Source: Sepiola atlantica (Eukaryota; Mollusca; Cephalopoda; Sepiida; Sepiolidae). Taken from it: DNA of 64,000 nucleotides. The notes under the pieces were generated by a model. That model ran no database searches, was not told the DNA's origin, and worked only from the letters and a program-made list of their open reading frames with translations. Each line of letters opens with the position of its first letter. Position 1 is the stretch's first letter. Of the stretch, positions 46,020 through 56,999 are shown in pieces. The translations under genes and the position numbers were made by a program. The stretch is from contig OY744516.1 in assembly GCA_963556195.1 (NCBI GenBank), positions 28,302,183 to 28,366,182 on the forward strand, read 5' to 3'.

Positions 46020-46827
46020 GAGACAATGGAGTTCTGCGCCTCAGCTTTGTCTGTTGCCGAATTGCAGAATCTGCTGTTACTGTGCAAGTCCATACTGAAT
46101 CTCAACAGTTGTTGGTGTCGTGTTGCGAGTGCTCTGTTGCAGCCATCTGCCGTATGTACTCTATTATCACCCTGTACTGCTAGTGTCCTATCTTTTCACT
46201 CCTCTTGCATCATGCCTTTACAGCTCTCGTCCAGCGGCTGCGATCTTCAGCGACGGACATCCAGCCTGTTGGGTCGATGTAATTTGCTATCATGTCTCGC
46301 TTGCTGACATCCTTGTGGCGTAGGGCAAGTCCTCCTGCTTGTCTTGACCTGGTTGCAAGCTCGGCATGAAAAATATTATTTGGGATCCTCCCATCGTCCA
46401 TTCGCCTGGCTTGACCAACCGACTGGAGTCGTTGGTAGGTTAGCAGAACTAACATGCTCGAAATGTCCGCCTGATCAAGGATGCTCTTGTTTGAGATGTG
46501 GTCCTGCCAAGTGGTTCCTATGATTTTTCTGATATTGCGCAGGTCGAAGGTGTTGTGTCTGCTATCTTGGTGCGAGTAGAAGAGTCAATATTAACTGCCG
46601 TAGAGCAGCGTGCTAAGCACGCAGGTCCGGTACACTTTCATCTTGGTATTGGTGGTCAGCATCTTCTTATTCCAGACTCTCTTCATCAAATGAGCCATTG
46701 CTGTTGCCGCCTTTCCGGTACGTTTGTGGAGTTCTGCATCCAGGGAGAGATTGCTGGAGATGATGGAGCCAAGCTATGTGAAGTCTTCGACAACCTCGAC
46801 AATTATGTCGCCAATGGTGATGATATA

Positions 46828-46830
<3 letters not shown>
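46020..46830 (-). pseudogene. LINE ORF2 C-terminal fragment, third family
   Basis: One long minus-strand frame with only a few stops: VVEVVEDFT-stop-LGSIISS, KMLTTNTKMKVYRTCVLSTL, LYGS, NIRKIIGTTWQDHISNKSIL, LTYQRLQSVGQARRMDDGRI, GGLALRHKDVSKRDM and WMSVAEDRSRWTRAVK. This is the strongly conserved post-RT region of an invertebrate LINE (VEDFTYLGS..S, VY..CVL..LLYGSE.W, R..LRW.GHV.RM.D.R, GRP.LR.KD..KRD). It begins at the (TA)n array at 46824, so the copy is broken or 5'-truncated there. It is less decayed than the other LINE pieces. Confidence 0.85.

Positions 46831-46907
<77 letters not shown>
46824..46907. repeat. (TA)n microsatellite
   Basis: About 40 TA units at the 5' break of the LINE fragment. 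Confidence 0.97.
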
Positions 46908-46909
<2 letters not shown>

Positions 46910-47338
46910 ATCAAATATAAACCAAAGTAAAAACTTTTAGTAGATGGAACCTATTGTGAAGAGGATTAGCTCAATATACAGAGATATATAGATATCACAT
47001 TCTACAATTCATTTGACTTCTTTTCAACGGAAATTTACCACCCGGACAATCTGCATATATTTTTCACGGAATTTTTCTTTTCATTCACTACGTTTTTTAA
47101 CAAAAATTCCTTTAATAATAATTTTCATATTTTTCAAATATTTGAACTTTGGTTTTTTCGAAAGCCAACTTATCCATCTGTATTTCTCCTCTGATGATAA
47201 GATTTCGATCTTTGAAAAGCCTTGGCTTAAGGAAAGAATAATAAACACTAGTTTATTACTGAATACACCTTGCTTTGAACAATTGAAATTTGAAATAAAT
47301 TTGGACAATCGTCGCATATTTATCACTTTTTTTTCTTC

Positions 47339-47461
<123 letters not shown>

Positions 47462-47463
47462 GT

Positions 47464-47762
47464 CAGGTTCATATTATATTCCAATAACCATGTTTTTATT
47501 TTATTATTTTTATTTCCACATTTTCACATTTCCAAAAAAACATAACATTTCTGTGAGATATATTTTTACGGTCCGTTTCATTTATCTTGTACCAAACAAC
47601 ATTTTTATGTCAATATCGTCTCTGCAACATTACAAAATCATCAGAAAAATTCACAAAGAGTAAAAAGTTATTCGATTAAATGTTATGTTTTTTGGAAATG
47701 TGAAAAAGTGGAAATGAAAATAATAAAATAAACACATGGTTATTGGAATATAATATGAATTT
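47464..47762. repeat. Inverted repeat with arms of about 85 bp
   Basis: 47464-47551 and 47680-47762 are inverted copies (left TTCATATTATATTCCAATAA..., right read on the minus strand the same) with few differences, around a loop of about 130 bp. The left arm touches a TA array. Such fold-back pairs also occur at 19.28 and 51.73 kb. Confidence 0.85.
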
Positions 47763-47769
47763 GACTTTT

Positions 47770-48410
47770 ATTTTCTCTGTTGTCACTAATTGACAATCAT
47801 CGAGCTGAATCTTTTAAGGAGACTGCAAAGTAAAAAGGGCACTGATAGTATATGCTGATACATATATTGTCATTAATAATTATATATGTATACGATTATA
47901 TAAATATATATATATATAATTAAAAACTGCATGAATAGAACGTCTCCCTCTCCCATTGTTAATATAAATAGAATATAACAATATCTATGTGATTAGCAGC
48001 AAAATGAATATGTACAGATATTTATACCATTACTACAGAATCAAAACATATTTTTATTAACTGAACGAACGCAGAATAATAAAACAACTGGATACTTTGC
48101 TTTCAAGGATTCATCTATTATTTTGGAGACAGATTTTCTGGCTTTCATGATATTAATATTTTTATGTAGCAATGCGAATCGATGCCTTGTAAAAATTCTA
48201 TCAACATTATTATAGATATTTTTGTTCCTGATGATAATTGGAAAGGACTACGTAACATTATTCATCCAACCATCAAAATACTTATGACTGAGATCGATTT
48301 CCATCTCAAAGAATACGTTATGTTTTACTCCTTGTCAGTTATTCTGTTATTCTCTTAGTCTTCACAACATTTTGCATAGATGTAGAAAATTGATTGAGCT
48401 CGAGTGACGA
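47770..48410. other. No recognisable gene
   Basis: Nothing supported. Confidence 0.4.
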
Positions 48411-48415
48411 TGCTT

Positions 48416-48450
48416 AAATTTACCTAATATGCTATATATTAGGTAAATTT
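48416..48450. repeat. Perfect hairpin, 15-bp arms, 5-nt loop
   Basis: 48416-48430 and 48436-48450 are exact reverse complements. Confidence 0.92.
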
Positions 48451-48799
48451 AAAACTATGAAACCGAAAAATTTGAACTATGAAACCGGCTATAGATCAAC
48501 GCTGATACAATGCCCATCAGTACCTACATCCCTGGCCGAGTGTGATATTAAATAGATAGACATTTTTTAAACTACATTTATTTATACAATTACGATTATT
48601 AATCTAAATTGTAACATTTTGTTGACTTTGGTCTCGACTCAATGTATGTAATACAAACATTTATTTTTGGGTGGGATCAAAATATTCTGTTTGTGAAGTG
48701 ATTGAAATCACAGTCTTCAGCAAACAAGAACGATTATCATAATTTTAGTATTATACATACATTATATCTCTCTATATATAAAGTTACGTACGTTTATAT

Positions 48800-49770
48800 G
48801 TTTATATATTTGTATGAACGTGATTCACTCCTAAACTAATTAACCTCAAAGGATAAGGGGTGAAAATGTAAGCTATACTGTATTTAGTTTAATTGACATA
48901 AAGGCAGTAAAAAGGGATGAACGTTTCTTGAATATTCAGATACTTCCGGTTTTTGTGTAATTTTATCATTGGATATACAGGGTGGGCCAAAATAAGGGTC
49001 CTATCTTTAAATTTGAATAACTTGAATTTGAATAACTTCCACAAAATAAAAGTTAAACTCACCAAACTTTATGTGTGTGTAGACTGACCCTTCCGAGATT
49101 TTTTGAAATAAACAAAACAAATTTTAGCCGAAAAACACTTCTTAAAACTTACAAAAACTAAAGTATTGTTTTTTACACTGTTTTGAGTTTTTTAAGCAAA
49201 AATAATGTTTTCTAAATGAGGGTACGTTCCTTAGGGCTAATACGGCTCATGCTTGCTTCGGAAGGGGTCATTTACTTATTCTAAAAAAAAATTTTTTTTA
49301 AATCAATAAATAAAAAAGTTATGAATTTTTAAAAATATGACCCTTACTTTTGCCCACCCTGTATAACTATCGATTAATAAATGTTCCCCAACTATAAGTT
49401 TCGTTTAATTATGTTAAAGAGGTTTCGAAAGGCATGATACGGGCACAGCCTTCTACGTAAAAATTTAAAGATTTCCTGATTTGTATTGAACTTGGTCTAT
49501 AATCATTAGACACCAATTTTAAGTGAGATGCCATAGATTTTGATATATTCTAAAGACGCTTTCAGGCTTAAATTTGAGAAATGTTCAAGAATCAAAATTA
49601 TGTGATGAATTTTACTCAAAATTTAAATAAGGATTCCGGACATAATATTTAGTAGCATTATATCTTGATGTTTAAACTGCATAAGCAGACATAAAAGCGT
49701 GCAAAACTGTTTGGTTCGGGGAATACATTTTCCATGTCTTTTTAGGACGTATTATTCTAGTATTTATATA
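48800..49770 (+). repeat. Dispersed repeat family A, copy 3, interrupted by a MITE
   Basis: The longest copy. It begins near GATTCACTCCTAAACTAATT (48821) and ends near GTGCAAAACTGTTTGGTTCG (49698). A 388-bp element is inserted at 48976. Without it the copy is about 580 bp, close to copy 1. Confidence 0.75.
48976..49363. mobile_element. Tc1/mariner-type MITE with TA target duplication
   Basis: Terminal inverted repeats TACAGGGTGGGC (48976-48987) and GCCCACCCTGTA (49352-49363) continue inwards as CAAAATAAGGGTC and GACCCTTACTTTT. TA flanks both ends (48974-48975, 49364-49365). The 388-bp interior is AT-rich and has no transposase frame, so the element is non-autonomous. Confidence 0.85.
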
Positions 49771-49789
49771 TATATATTAGATGGGCCAA

Positions 49790-50165
49790 ACAGCTTTTTC
49801 ATGTCAGTTTATGGGGAACCCAAACATAAACTTTAAAACATAACCGAGTTTATGCAATTTATTTTCCATGCTCGATTCGGAAATCTTGAGAATGTCTGCG
49901 ATTTGTATGGTTGTCAAACGGAAATCTTGTTCAACTACGGCTTTCACTTGATCACTGTCGATTATCTTTGGTTTGCCAAATATGTGAATATCTCACAGAA
50001 TCGAGCAAACGAGTTCTGGCACACCCGTTCCGTGCTAGCATCCTCTCCATACACAGTGCATATCTTTATGCAGGTTTCTCTACCTTATTTTATTTTTCTG
50101 TAGTAAAAAAGCATCAGATGTCGATAGTACTCTGCTTGACCTTCCAGTTCAAGGCCTGAAATACA
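49790..50165 (-). pseudogene. Mariner transposase N-terminal fragment
   Basis: Minus strand: CIKICTVYGEDASTERVCQN and SFARF (first helix-turn-helix region; family consensus .W..RF), then in another frame KPKIIDSDQVKAVVEQDF, RLTTIQIADILKISESSM, ENKLHKLGYVLKF and, with a shift, WVPHKLT. This is the DNA-binding half of a mariner (D34D) transposase, where TTR.IA..L.IS..TV..HL...G and WVPH.L are diagnostic. The catalytic domain is missing. A stop follows at about 49820. Confidence 0.85.
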
Positions 50166-50169
50166 AGCA

Positions 50170-50690
50170 AAAATGTAAGAACTCCTCTGCTCAGATGTTT
50201 AGTACACACTGACGTCAACATACTCGCTACACCAAATACAGAATTTGAAGAATAGGAATATAAAACGATCTTTAAGAGGCTGGAAACATGACATTAAAAA
50301 AAATCATAAGAATGAACCTATATAATATATATGCTCTGAATATTGTAATACAACTTCAATGAGCTTGTAATTGTGAAATTCCGGGATACTGTAAGAAGTA
50401 TGTAATTGAAAACATACATTCCTTATAAAAACCTATGAGTATATATATATAAAGACATCGTTTTTGTATTAAGAGACAATGAATATCTCTTTTGAATGTG
50501 CTTCTTTTAGAGAAGTATAGTGAGCAAACGGAGCGTAATCTTCAATTGTACCATTCCTGACCGGAAATTCTTGAGTATCGTTGGAATTAGAAGTCTAGGG
50601 CGTCTGTAAGTAATGTCTGGATTAACAGAGAATTACTGGTCTTATTTCAGCGGTTTCCTCTCTTATACTAGTTTCTTAAGCTTGCCTTAA
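50170..50690. other. No recognisable gene
   Basis: Nothing supported. Confidence 0.4.
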
Positions 50691-50724
50691 GAGTCACATC
50701 TACTATACTATTACATCCTAGATA

Positions 50725-50822
50725 TATTCGCCGAAGTAATTCACTAGATGTGAGAGAACTCGAACCCATCACGCCTATACCACAGTCCGTGACTCTTACT
50801 ACTTAACCACATCGCTTCCATA
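50725..50822 (-). mobile_element. tRNA-derived SINE-like sequence
   Basis: Minus strand: GGAAGCGATGTGGTTAAGTA resembles a tRNA 5' half with A box, and GATGGGTTCGAGTTCTC carries a B box (GGTTCGANTYC) about 45 bp later. Spacing fits a Leu/Ser-like tRNA with long variable arm. tRNA-derived SINEs are known in cephalopods; the family here is not identified. Confidence 0.55.
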
Positions 50823-51137
50823 TATACACTTATGCGATTTTACGAGTATAAATGTGAAATTGCACAAATCGCACACATACGTATACATTACTGTCAATTT
50901 AAACAGGATTTCACTTGTTTTACACGTCACTGATAATGAAGAATGATCAATTTTCATTTACAATTCCCAACATGATAAGTGCATTGCTCTCTTTTGGCCA
51001 TAAATTGTCTTTCGTCCGATTAACTTTGATTTGTACGATGTCACGTAGTCTCGTGAAAATGATCATTTAATTAAACTGGAAATAGTCGAGATTATATACA
51101 AAAATGAATATTAATCTATTTGTTTATATATGTTATA

Positions 51138-51613
51138 TACAGAGTAACCAAGAAGTCACTGAGGGATTTTTACTTGAATAGATTCAGTATTCTTGATGCT
51201 ACCTAATATAATTTTAACAGTATGATTAACATAATGGAGATTTGTTTGTAATACAAAGAATCCGTTACCTTTTCTTGTAGGGGTATTTCAAAGAAAAAAT
51301 GTAATCAACAAACCTGTACCTATACAGAAATTGAAGGAGAATACTAGCAATGAAGTCGGGAGATTAAATCGTAATCGAGCGATCCTACAATCCGTCATGG
51401 ATAATGTTTTGGTAAGGCTACGAATTTGTGAAGCTGGAAATAGAAACTATTAAAAAGATGTTATTTTTCATAGATAAATTCTTTTTCATTTTTGTTCCTT
51501 CTTTTAAACAAATCTCCATTGTGTTCGACATATAATATACAAATTCCATTAAGGTACTATAAAAATTAATGAATCTATTTAAGTTAAAAATTCCATCAGT
51601 GACTTCCTGAATA

Positions 51614-51615
<2 letters not shown>
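51138..51615 (+). mobile_element. Internally deleted mariner-like element with long inverted ends
   Basis: The left end (TACAGAGTAACCAAGAAGTC..., 51138-51253) and the right end, read on the minus strand (GGTATTCAGGAAGTCACTG..., 51505-51615), align over about 115 bp, including AAGTCACTGA.GGA, TAGATTCA and ATGGAGATTTGTTT. Between them lies the end of a transposase frame. The element has lost most of its coding sequence. Its right end runs into a (TA)n array, so the target duplication cannot be read. Confidence 0.75.
51280..51475 (+). pseudogene. Mariner-like transposase C-terminal remnant
   Basis: The plus-strand frame reads QKLKENTSNEVGRLNRNRAI, LQSVMDNVLVRLRICEAGN, a short diverged stretch with a stop, then KDVIFHR and a stop. 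This is the end of the insect/mollusc IS630-Tc1-mariner transposase family where LK..I..E......L...M.N...R...C....G.HL.D.IF(H) is conserved. It sits between the inverted ends described for 51138-51615. Confidence 0.75.

Positions 51616-51675
<60 letters not shown>
51616..51675. repeat. (TA)n microsatellite
   Basis: About 29 TA units between the mariner-like element and the large palindrome. Confidence 0.97.
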
Positions 51676-51678
<3 letters not shown>

Positions 51679-51727
51679 CAGATTTTTTGTGGTAAAGAAT
51701 TTTATCAAGCTTTTAAATAGGATAAAC

Positions 51728-52034
51728 GGTGTCATAGCGAGTCGGGGAATATATCACAAGAAAAAAAGGGAGGAAAATTATAGTAATATATTTAATCGTT
51801 GGAAGACATTCGATTAAAAACTTTTAAAAAGAATAAAAAAGATGGACTAAAATTAACAAACTAAATCCCAAGGTACCTTTCAACCGACACATTTTCAGTT
51901 TGTTAATTTTAGTCGATCTTTTTTTATTCTTTTTAAAAGTTTTTAATCGAATGTCTTCCGACGATTAAATATATTACTATAATTTTTCTCTTTATTTTCT
52001 TGTGAAATTGACCTCTACTCGCTATGACTCCGTT
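51728..52034. repeat. Large inverted repeat, arms about 138 bp, loop about 30 bp
   Basis: 51728-51866 and 51897-52034 are inverted copies with about 90% identity, including GTCATAGCGAGT, AATTATAGTAATATATTTAA and AAGACATTCGATTAAAAACT. TA arrays flank both sides. No coding content. Confidence 0.9.
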
Positions 52035-52037
<3 letters not shown>

Positions 52038-52085
<48 letters not shown>

Positions 52086-52156
52086 TGTATATATATATAT
52101 ATACACACAAATATGTATATATATATATACACACATATATGTATATATATATATAT

Positions 52157-52208
<52 letters not shown>
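52038..52208. repeat. (TA)n with (CA)n interruptions
   Basis: Four TA blocks separated by ACACAC/TATGTATA interruptions. Confidence 0.97.
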
Positions 52209-52211
<3 letters not shown>

Positions 52212-52214
52212 TGT

Positions 52215-53080
52215 GTATGCTGGTGTGTGTATGGGTGTGTATTACAAAAAATCAGCACAACATCAGTACCGTCGGTTTCAAATTCAACAAAAAGGAACAG
52301 CACGTGACCGCCCTTTATAGACTCTCCTCAGCCTCCGTTCTAGTCTGTTGCTTCGGAAAATGGCGACTCGCGTTGTCTGAGGTCGTAATGATATTTTAAT
52401 CCACTGTCCTATTTTTTCTTGTTTAAGGGGAAAAAAGCCTTATTGGGCCTTAAAGAAATTTCTTAATTAAATAAAATATAAACATTCCTCAAACAACTCG
52501 GATAACGAGTGAGTCTACAAACCTACTGGAATATATATATACGTACACACTTACAAATGGATTGTAAGGTAATAGGATATAATGAAAGAAATTCAATGGA
52601 AAGGCATGGGTGGGTGAATTAGTTAAAGCGGATTGGAAGCTAAATTGTATGGTTCATCTCGCAGAACTAAAATTACCCAAAAAGTTCTTCCAAAAATACT
52701 TCTTACAACATTAAAAAAAATTACCTGTAAAAAGTATTTAAAAAAATCATTTTTAAATATTGTTTTAATTTTTTTTTTAAATATTTTATAAAACAACTAC
52801 TGTACTTTTTCTCATTCTATTTTACAAGTGTATAAATTCGTATATTTACTACTGGTTGCATTAATTTAATTTTATTTTTATTTTTATTTCCTGCTTGTAT
52901 TGGAATGGCGCAAGGGTTCCCTTAAACTACACAAATTGTTCAATAGAACTACAACTAAGATATGCTACTTCAGAACTTTATCTGTGAAAAATAGCATTTC
53001 TACAGAACCAAACCTAAAATTGACCAAACATTGATGTTATTGTTTTTTTTTCATTTCCCTTTGCAAAATTCTACAGAGCC
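52215..53080. other. No recognisable gene
   Basis: A moderately GC-richer stretch at 52260-52400 has no identifiable content; the rest is AT-rich. Confidence 0.4.
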
Positions 53081-53084
53081 CAAA

Positions 53085-53385
53085 ACAAAAAACAACAATG
53101 TCCCCCACAAAATAACCAAACCAAACACCATGAATAGATATTTGTAGATATAATGAACTTGAAGCATAAAACCTTTACAAATATGACATGATTCGCCATA
53201 AAATAACCTGAAAAAGGTTGACATGCCGTAAAACAAAACAACCAAATCAAACACTATATATGAATCTTTGAAAATATAAAGAACTTGAAGCATAGAAACG
53301 TTTACCAAAATGACCGGATTCGGCATAAAATATACGGAAAAAGGTTAATATGCCGTAAAACAAAAAAAAACAACCAATCTGCTTA
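53085..53385. repeat. Tandem repeat, about 2.3 units of 125-130 bp
   Basis: Units share CAACCAAATCAAACACTATA, GAACTTGAAGCATAGAAACG, TTTACCAAAATGACCGGATT, CGGCATAAAATA and AAAAAGGTTAATATGCCGTA. A related single copy is at about 59505-59575 (CTCAAAGCATGAACACGTTT, ACCAAATG). Confidence 0.8.
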
Positions 53386-53716
53386 ATGATTGAAAAGTAT
53401 AGAAAATACAAAGTTTGTGAGAATAAATAGGTGGTAAAAATATTTTTGCTAGAGTTATTACGACACCATTTTGTCCGGTTTCCTCAGCTTTTTCTCACTT
53501 AAAAAAAGTCTCATCTCTCATCCTTTCTAGATTACATTACTTAAAATACACAATGAATGAATTTTTACAAATTGTAAAACTGATTTTTAGATGCACGACA
53601 TGTCCGGGAAATAGTGAGATTGTTAATGAAAATATATTCATGACACTAGGATAGAATGACTTTGGTATCTTCTCTTCAGCTCTAGTATTTCGATGAAGCC
53701 TGTTAAGTGATCCTTA

Positions 53717-54055
53717 TTATTTTTGTTTCTTCTGTGCTAACTTTGAGCGGAATTGGTTAGTGAATTGTTCCCAATTAGACTTCTGTGAGTCCCAGCTAGG
53801 TATTTTACGTTTAATGTAGGTGTCTCTAGGAATAGATGACAATTTTACTGGCTTCCGGTAAAAGTATATTTCTTTCTGTACTTTGCCTGCGCTATTTAGT
53901 CTATCTCCCCGAAAAACATCACATATTTTACAGAATGCAGAGCTGGTCTTCGTAACAATTCGTAGACTCCCCCTTTTGACATTTGTATAGTAATCGATTT
54001 GGTCAAAATCATATTGGATCAGTGGGGAATAGCGGTCATAAAAGACCACTTTCAC
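53717..54055 (-). other. Unrecognised 112-codon open frame
   Basis: The protein is charged (Lys/Arg-rich end, several Asp/Tyr near the start) and not low complexity. A stretch near the C-terminus, IPSWDSQKSNWEQFTNQF, resembles linkers between endonuclease and RT in some LINEs, but no other LINE block surrounds it. A decayed LINE piece is the best guess; a chance frame is possible. Confidence 0.25.
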
Positions 54056-54530
54056 TACAGATGTCAGAAAGCTTCACGTAGGCCCTCTTGTGATTACCTA
54101 CTTATAAACAGAATCGAAGAAATCAAAGTTGAATCAAGCCTGGAAAAAAACGTTGTAACATATTGGTTCATAAGAATTACTTCATGTCTACTTTACAAAA
54201 GATAATCTCCGATTTTTTTTTTAATTGCCTGCGTAGTGATATGACAGTTTCCTGCTGTTCAACAGTAAAAAGCTTCACCGGCATGTTCTTGAAAACATGT
54301 AATTAATGTATCGTTTCACGTGTAACAAGACAGCTCGCCGAATCAACACCTTGTGTTAACTTTCAAGCAAATAGTCCATATGTAATCAAATTAAGTAATT
54401 GGATATATTGATGGAACTTTTTTATCGACTATCATGACATAAATAATATCAAATTTGAAGTTGGTAAGTGTGTCGATGCAAATTACTACGCACGGCTATG
54501 TATATGCATTTTATTAAAAATATATTAAAT

Positions 54531-54990
54531 TTAGCAATTCCACCCGGCGTTACCCGGGACCATAAAAACAAAATAGAATAGGTTTAAAAGTGGGTGAAAC
54601 ATCTTTATATTAAAACATTTATCTCTCTACCTATCTCAGTCCGTCTTTCTATTATTCTCTCTTTCCCACTTCTCCTGTTTATCCACACTGCTTTCCCCCT
54701 ACCCTCTTTCATCACCGCCCAGCCCATTCCTCTCTTTTGTCTTAATGTATTGAAAATAATAATAATGTAAGTCATTCACCTAAACTTTCAGTTTTCATGT
54801 TATTGCCCCCGGTCAACAACGAGTTTCTTCCCCAACCACTACCTAAAAAATATAATGAAATCTATATTTGTTTTCATTTATTCCCGGACAACGCTGAGTT
54901 TCTTATGTTCTCACCTCCTTAATAATATAATAAAACCTATATTTATTTTAGTGTATTCCTGAACAACGTTGAGTTTTTTGTCTCCCCCTA
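54531..54990 (-). mobile_element. Helitron-like terminal hairpin and associated 75-bp tandem units
   Basis: Minus strand: CCCGGGTAACGCCGGG forms a GC-rich hairpin, followed after 8 bases by CTAA (complement of 54531-54534), as in Helitron 3' ends (hairpin then CTRR). The base after CTAA is A, not the usual T. At 54808-54990 three tandem units of about 75 bp each carry a related GGACAACGCTGAGTTTCTT-type core. The 5' end (TC) was not located. Confidence 0.4.
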
Positions 54991-55270
54991 TACAATCAAG
55001 TATATATCACATAGAAAATGTAGTACTGTATTATTGCACACACCTGCTCTATCTATGATGTTGAACAGTGAATCCCAGTGTACAATAGTATAACAGAGTA
55101 CAGTGAATATCTTTCTCTAGTCTCCCGTCATATTTAGAGATTCAGGAATGCTTCTATTATCTTTCCCGTATAATTTAACATAAGAACACACTTTTAGACT
55201 TTATGTAGATTCGCTAACCTTTTTGCTATATGGCACACGAAAACAGACACACATACACACATACATTAAG

Positions 55271-55302
<32 letters not shown>
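55271..55302. repeat. (TA)n microsatellite
   Basis: About 15 TA units. Confidence 0.96.
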
Positions 55303-55306
<4 letters not shown>

Positions 55307-55714
55307 CTTTTCAGTCTTGAGAGACAATGAATAAGTCCTACAAGGATTCCTACACATGGGGTGTACATTGGAGTAAACAATTCGCTTTTCCCAACAGTAC
55401 CAATCTTTAACTGGTATAGCATGAGTCCTGTGACAAGGAAAAGTTCAGGACGACTGAAAACAATGCCGGGATAAGCAGAGAAAAACTTATCTTATTTATG
55501 AGTTTTATTCAAGACTTGCATGGTTAATATACCGTACTATTAAGTCGATAGCTAAGGATATTAAAGAAAGGGACAGATTAAAGTCAGCAGAATACGAATC
55601 GAATAATATTAAAAAATAACTTGTTTTTTTTTTATTTGCATTGCTAAAGTGGCTGATATTTTCGTTTGGGGTGCATAATTTTGCCAGTAATATTCTTTAT
55701 TCATTATGCGATCT

Positions 55715-56010
55715 GTAAACTAATAGACATGAATCACAACAAACATCCGAGAAATGTCTATTCTGAGCCAGTCTCGCCCAGTTCTTTTCCAGATCTTGGT
55801 GTCATCTTGTTGGTTGGCAGAGCGGATGCATGATGTGAATGGTTAGTAAATCAGTCACTGCAATCGTCCATCGGTCGTCTGTTCTTCGGCCCATCACCTA
55901 CACTTATTGTCTGATTTGACTGAGGGGCTCACTCTGGTCGCATCCCGCAGCTGCTCGTTCTAACTCGGTCGGCCAATTGGATGCCGGCCATATGGCGTTC
56001 GATAGCTGTC
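55715..56010 (-). pseudogene. LINE C-terminal fragment
   Basis: Minus strand, over several frames: ERHMAGIQLADRVR (matching ER.MLG..L.DR.RNE), NEQLRDATRVSPSVKSDNKC, RRTDDRWTIAVTD, then QPTRWHQDLEKNWARLAQNR (matching GRP..RW.DDL....G..W...A..R). This is the same type of tail as at 15815-16170 but a different, decayed copy. Confidence 0.65.
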
Positions 56011-56364
56011 CATCGCCTTAGTAATACAACTAATAATACTACTAATAACAATTAAAGTTTAAAACTTCTGCCAGAAAATTTATATGAAGAAATGTAAGAT
56101 GACAGTTTAAACCCTGACCAGACGTGGAAATTCAACTTATACGTAATTATGTATTCAATTCGAAGTTGAAATCATTTTTTTTTTTCATTGTTTAAAAAAA
56201 TGGCGTAATTATGTGCTTCGTTTTGGATTGTTGCCATTTGTTTGGCTAAGAGCAAAAAAATATGGCGCGTTAGAGTAATGTGTACAAAATTGTGCCAAGC
56301 AGACACACCCATCAGTCATTGGAAAATCAAAAGGAACTCAAACATTATTTCTAATACACATTGA

Positions 56365-56400
56365 TACAGGGTGACCGAAATTAAAGGCAACCAATCAATG
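56365..56400. mobile_element. Single mariner-type terminal repeat
   Basis: ATACAGGGTGACCGAAATTA then AAGGCAACC resembles Tc1/mariner termini (TA-CAGGGTG..C). No inverted partner was found within about 800 bp to the right; the minus strand has an open stretch (RQWIQTISDLKKVTTLKI near 56610) that may be decayed transposase. Confidence 0.4.
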
Positions 56401-56999
56401 GAATTATGAATAAAATTAATAATTGTTTCGGCAATCCAAGCATATTTAGTACAAATATGCTTTAGTCTATGTCTGACTTGTCCACCAAGTTTCAATCATG
56501 AATATTCAACATATTTTTATTGACGTTCAATGTTATGATTCAAATGTGTACCTTTGCATTGCAAGTCCACCTGGATACGACTGATTTTCAATGTTGTGAC
56601 CTTCTTCAGGTCAGAAATAGTCTGTATCCATTGTCTTTCGGGGGTGGTTGAAGCGCGGTAAAGGATAGTCAGCATACAGATAGCGGGCTAATATATGCTG
56701 CTTCATTTAAAACGTACCCCACTCGACTAGCTACCACTGGAGTAAAAGCTCTGAACTTCATCGATAAACTTACGTGGCCCACAAGTAGAACAATATACTT
56801 TGTAAAGTGTTAGAAATGAGGAAAATCGATGTTTTAACACATAAGCACCTCTTTGTTTTGCCATTATTTTTTTTATTATGGCATAAACTGATCTGGCGGA
56901 GCAATCTTGTCAATGTCAGCCTTTGATATAAATAGACTTTCTTTATTAATACAATAATTCATTTTGATACCAGATTGTCATAATTCGTTTAGTCAATCG

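Noticed and set aside
46026..46908. Plus-strand frames of 93 and 136 codons
   Set aside because: Antisense to the minus-strand LINE ORF2 fragment at 46020-46830.
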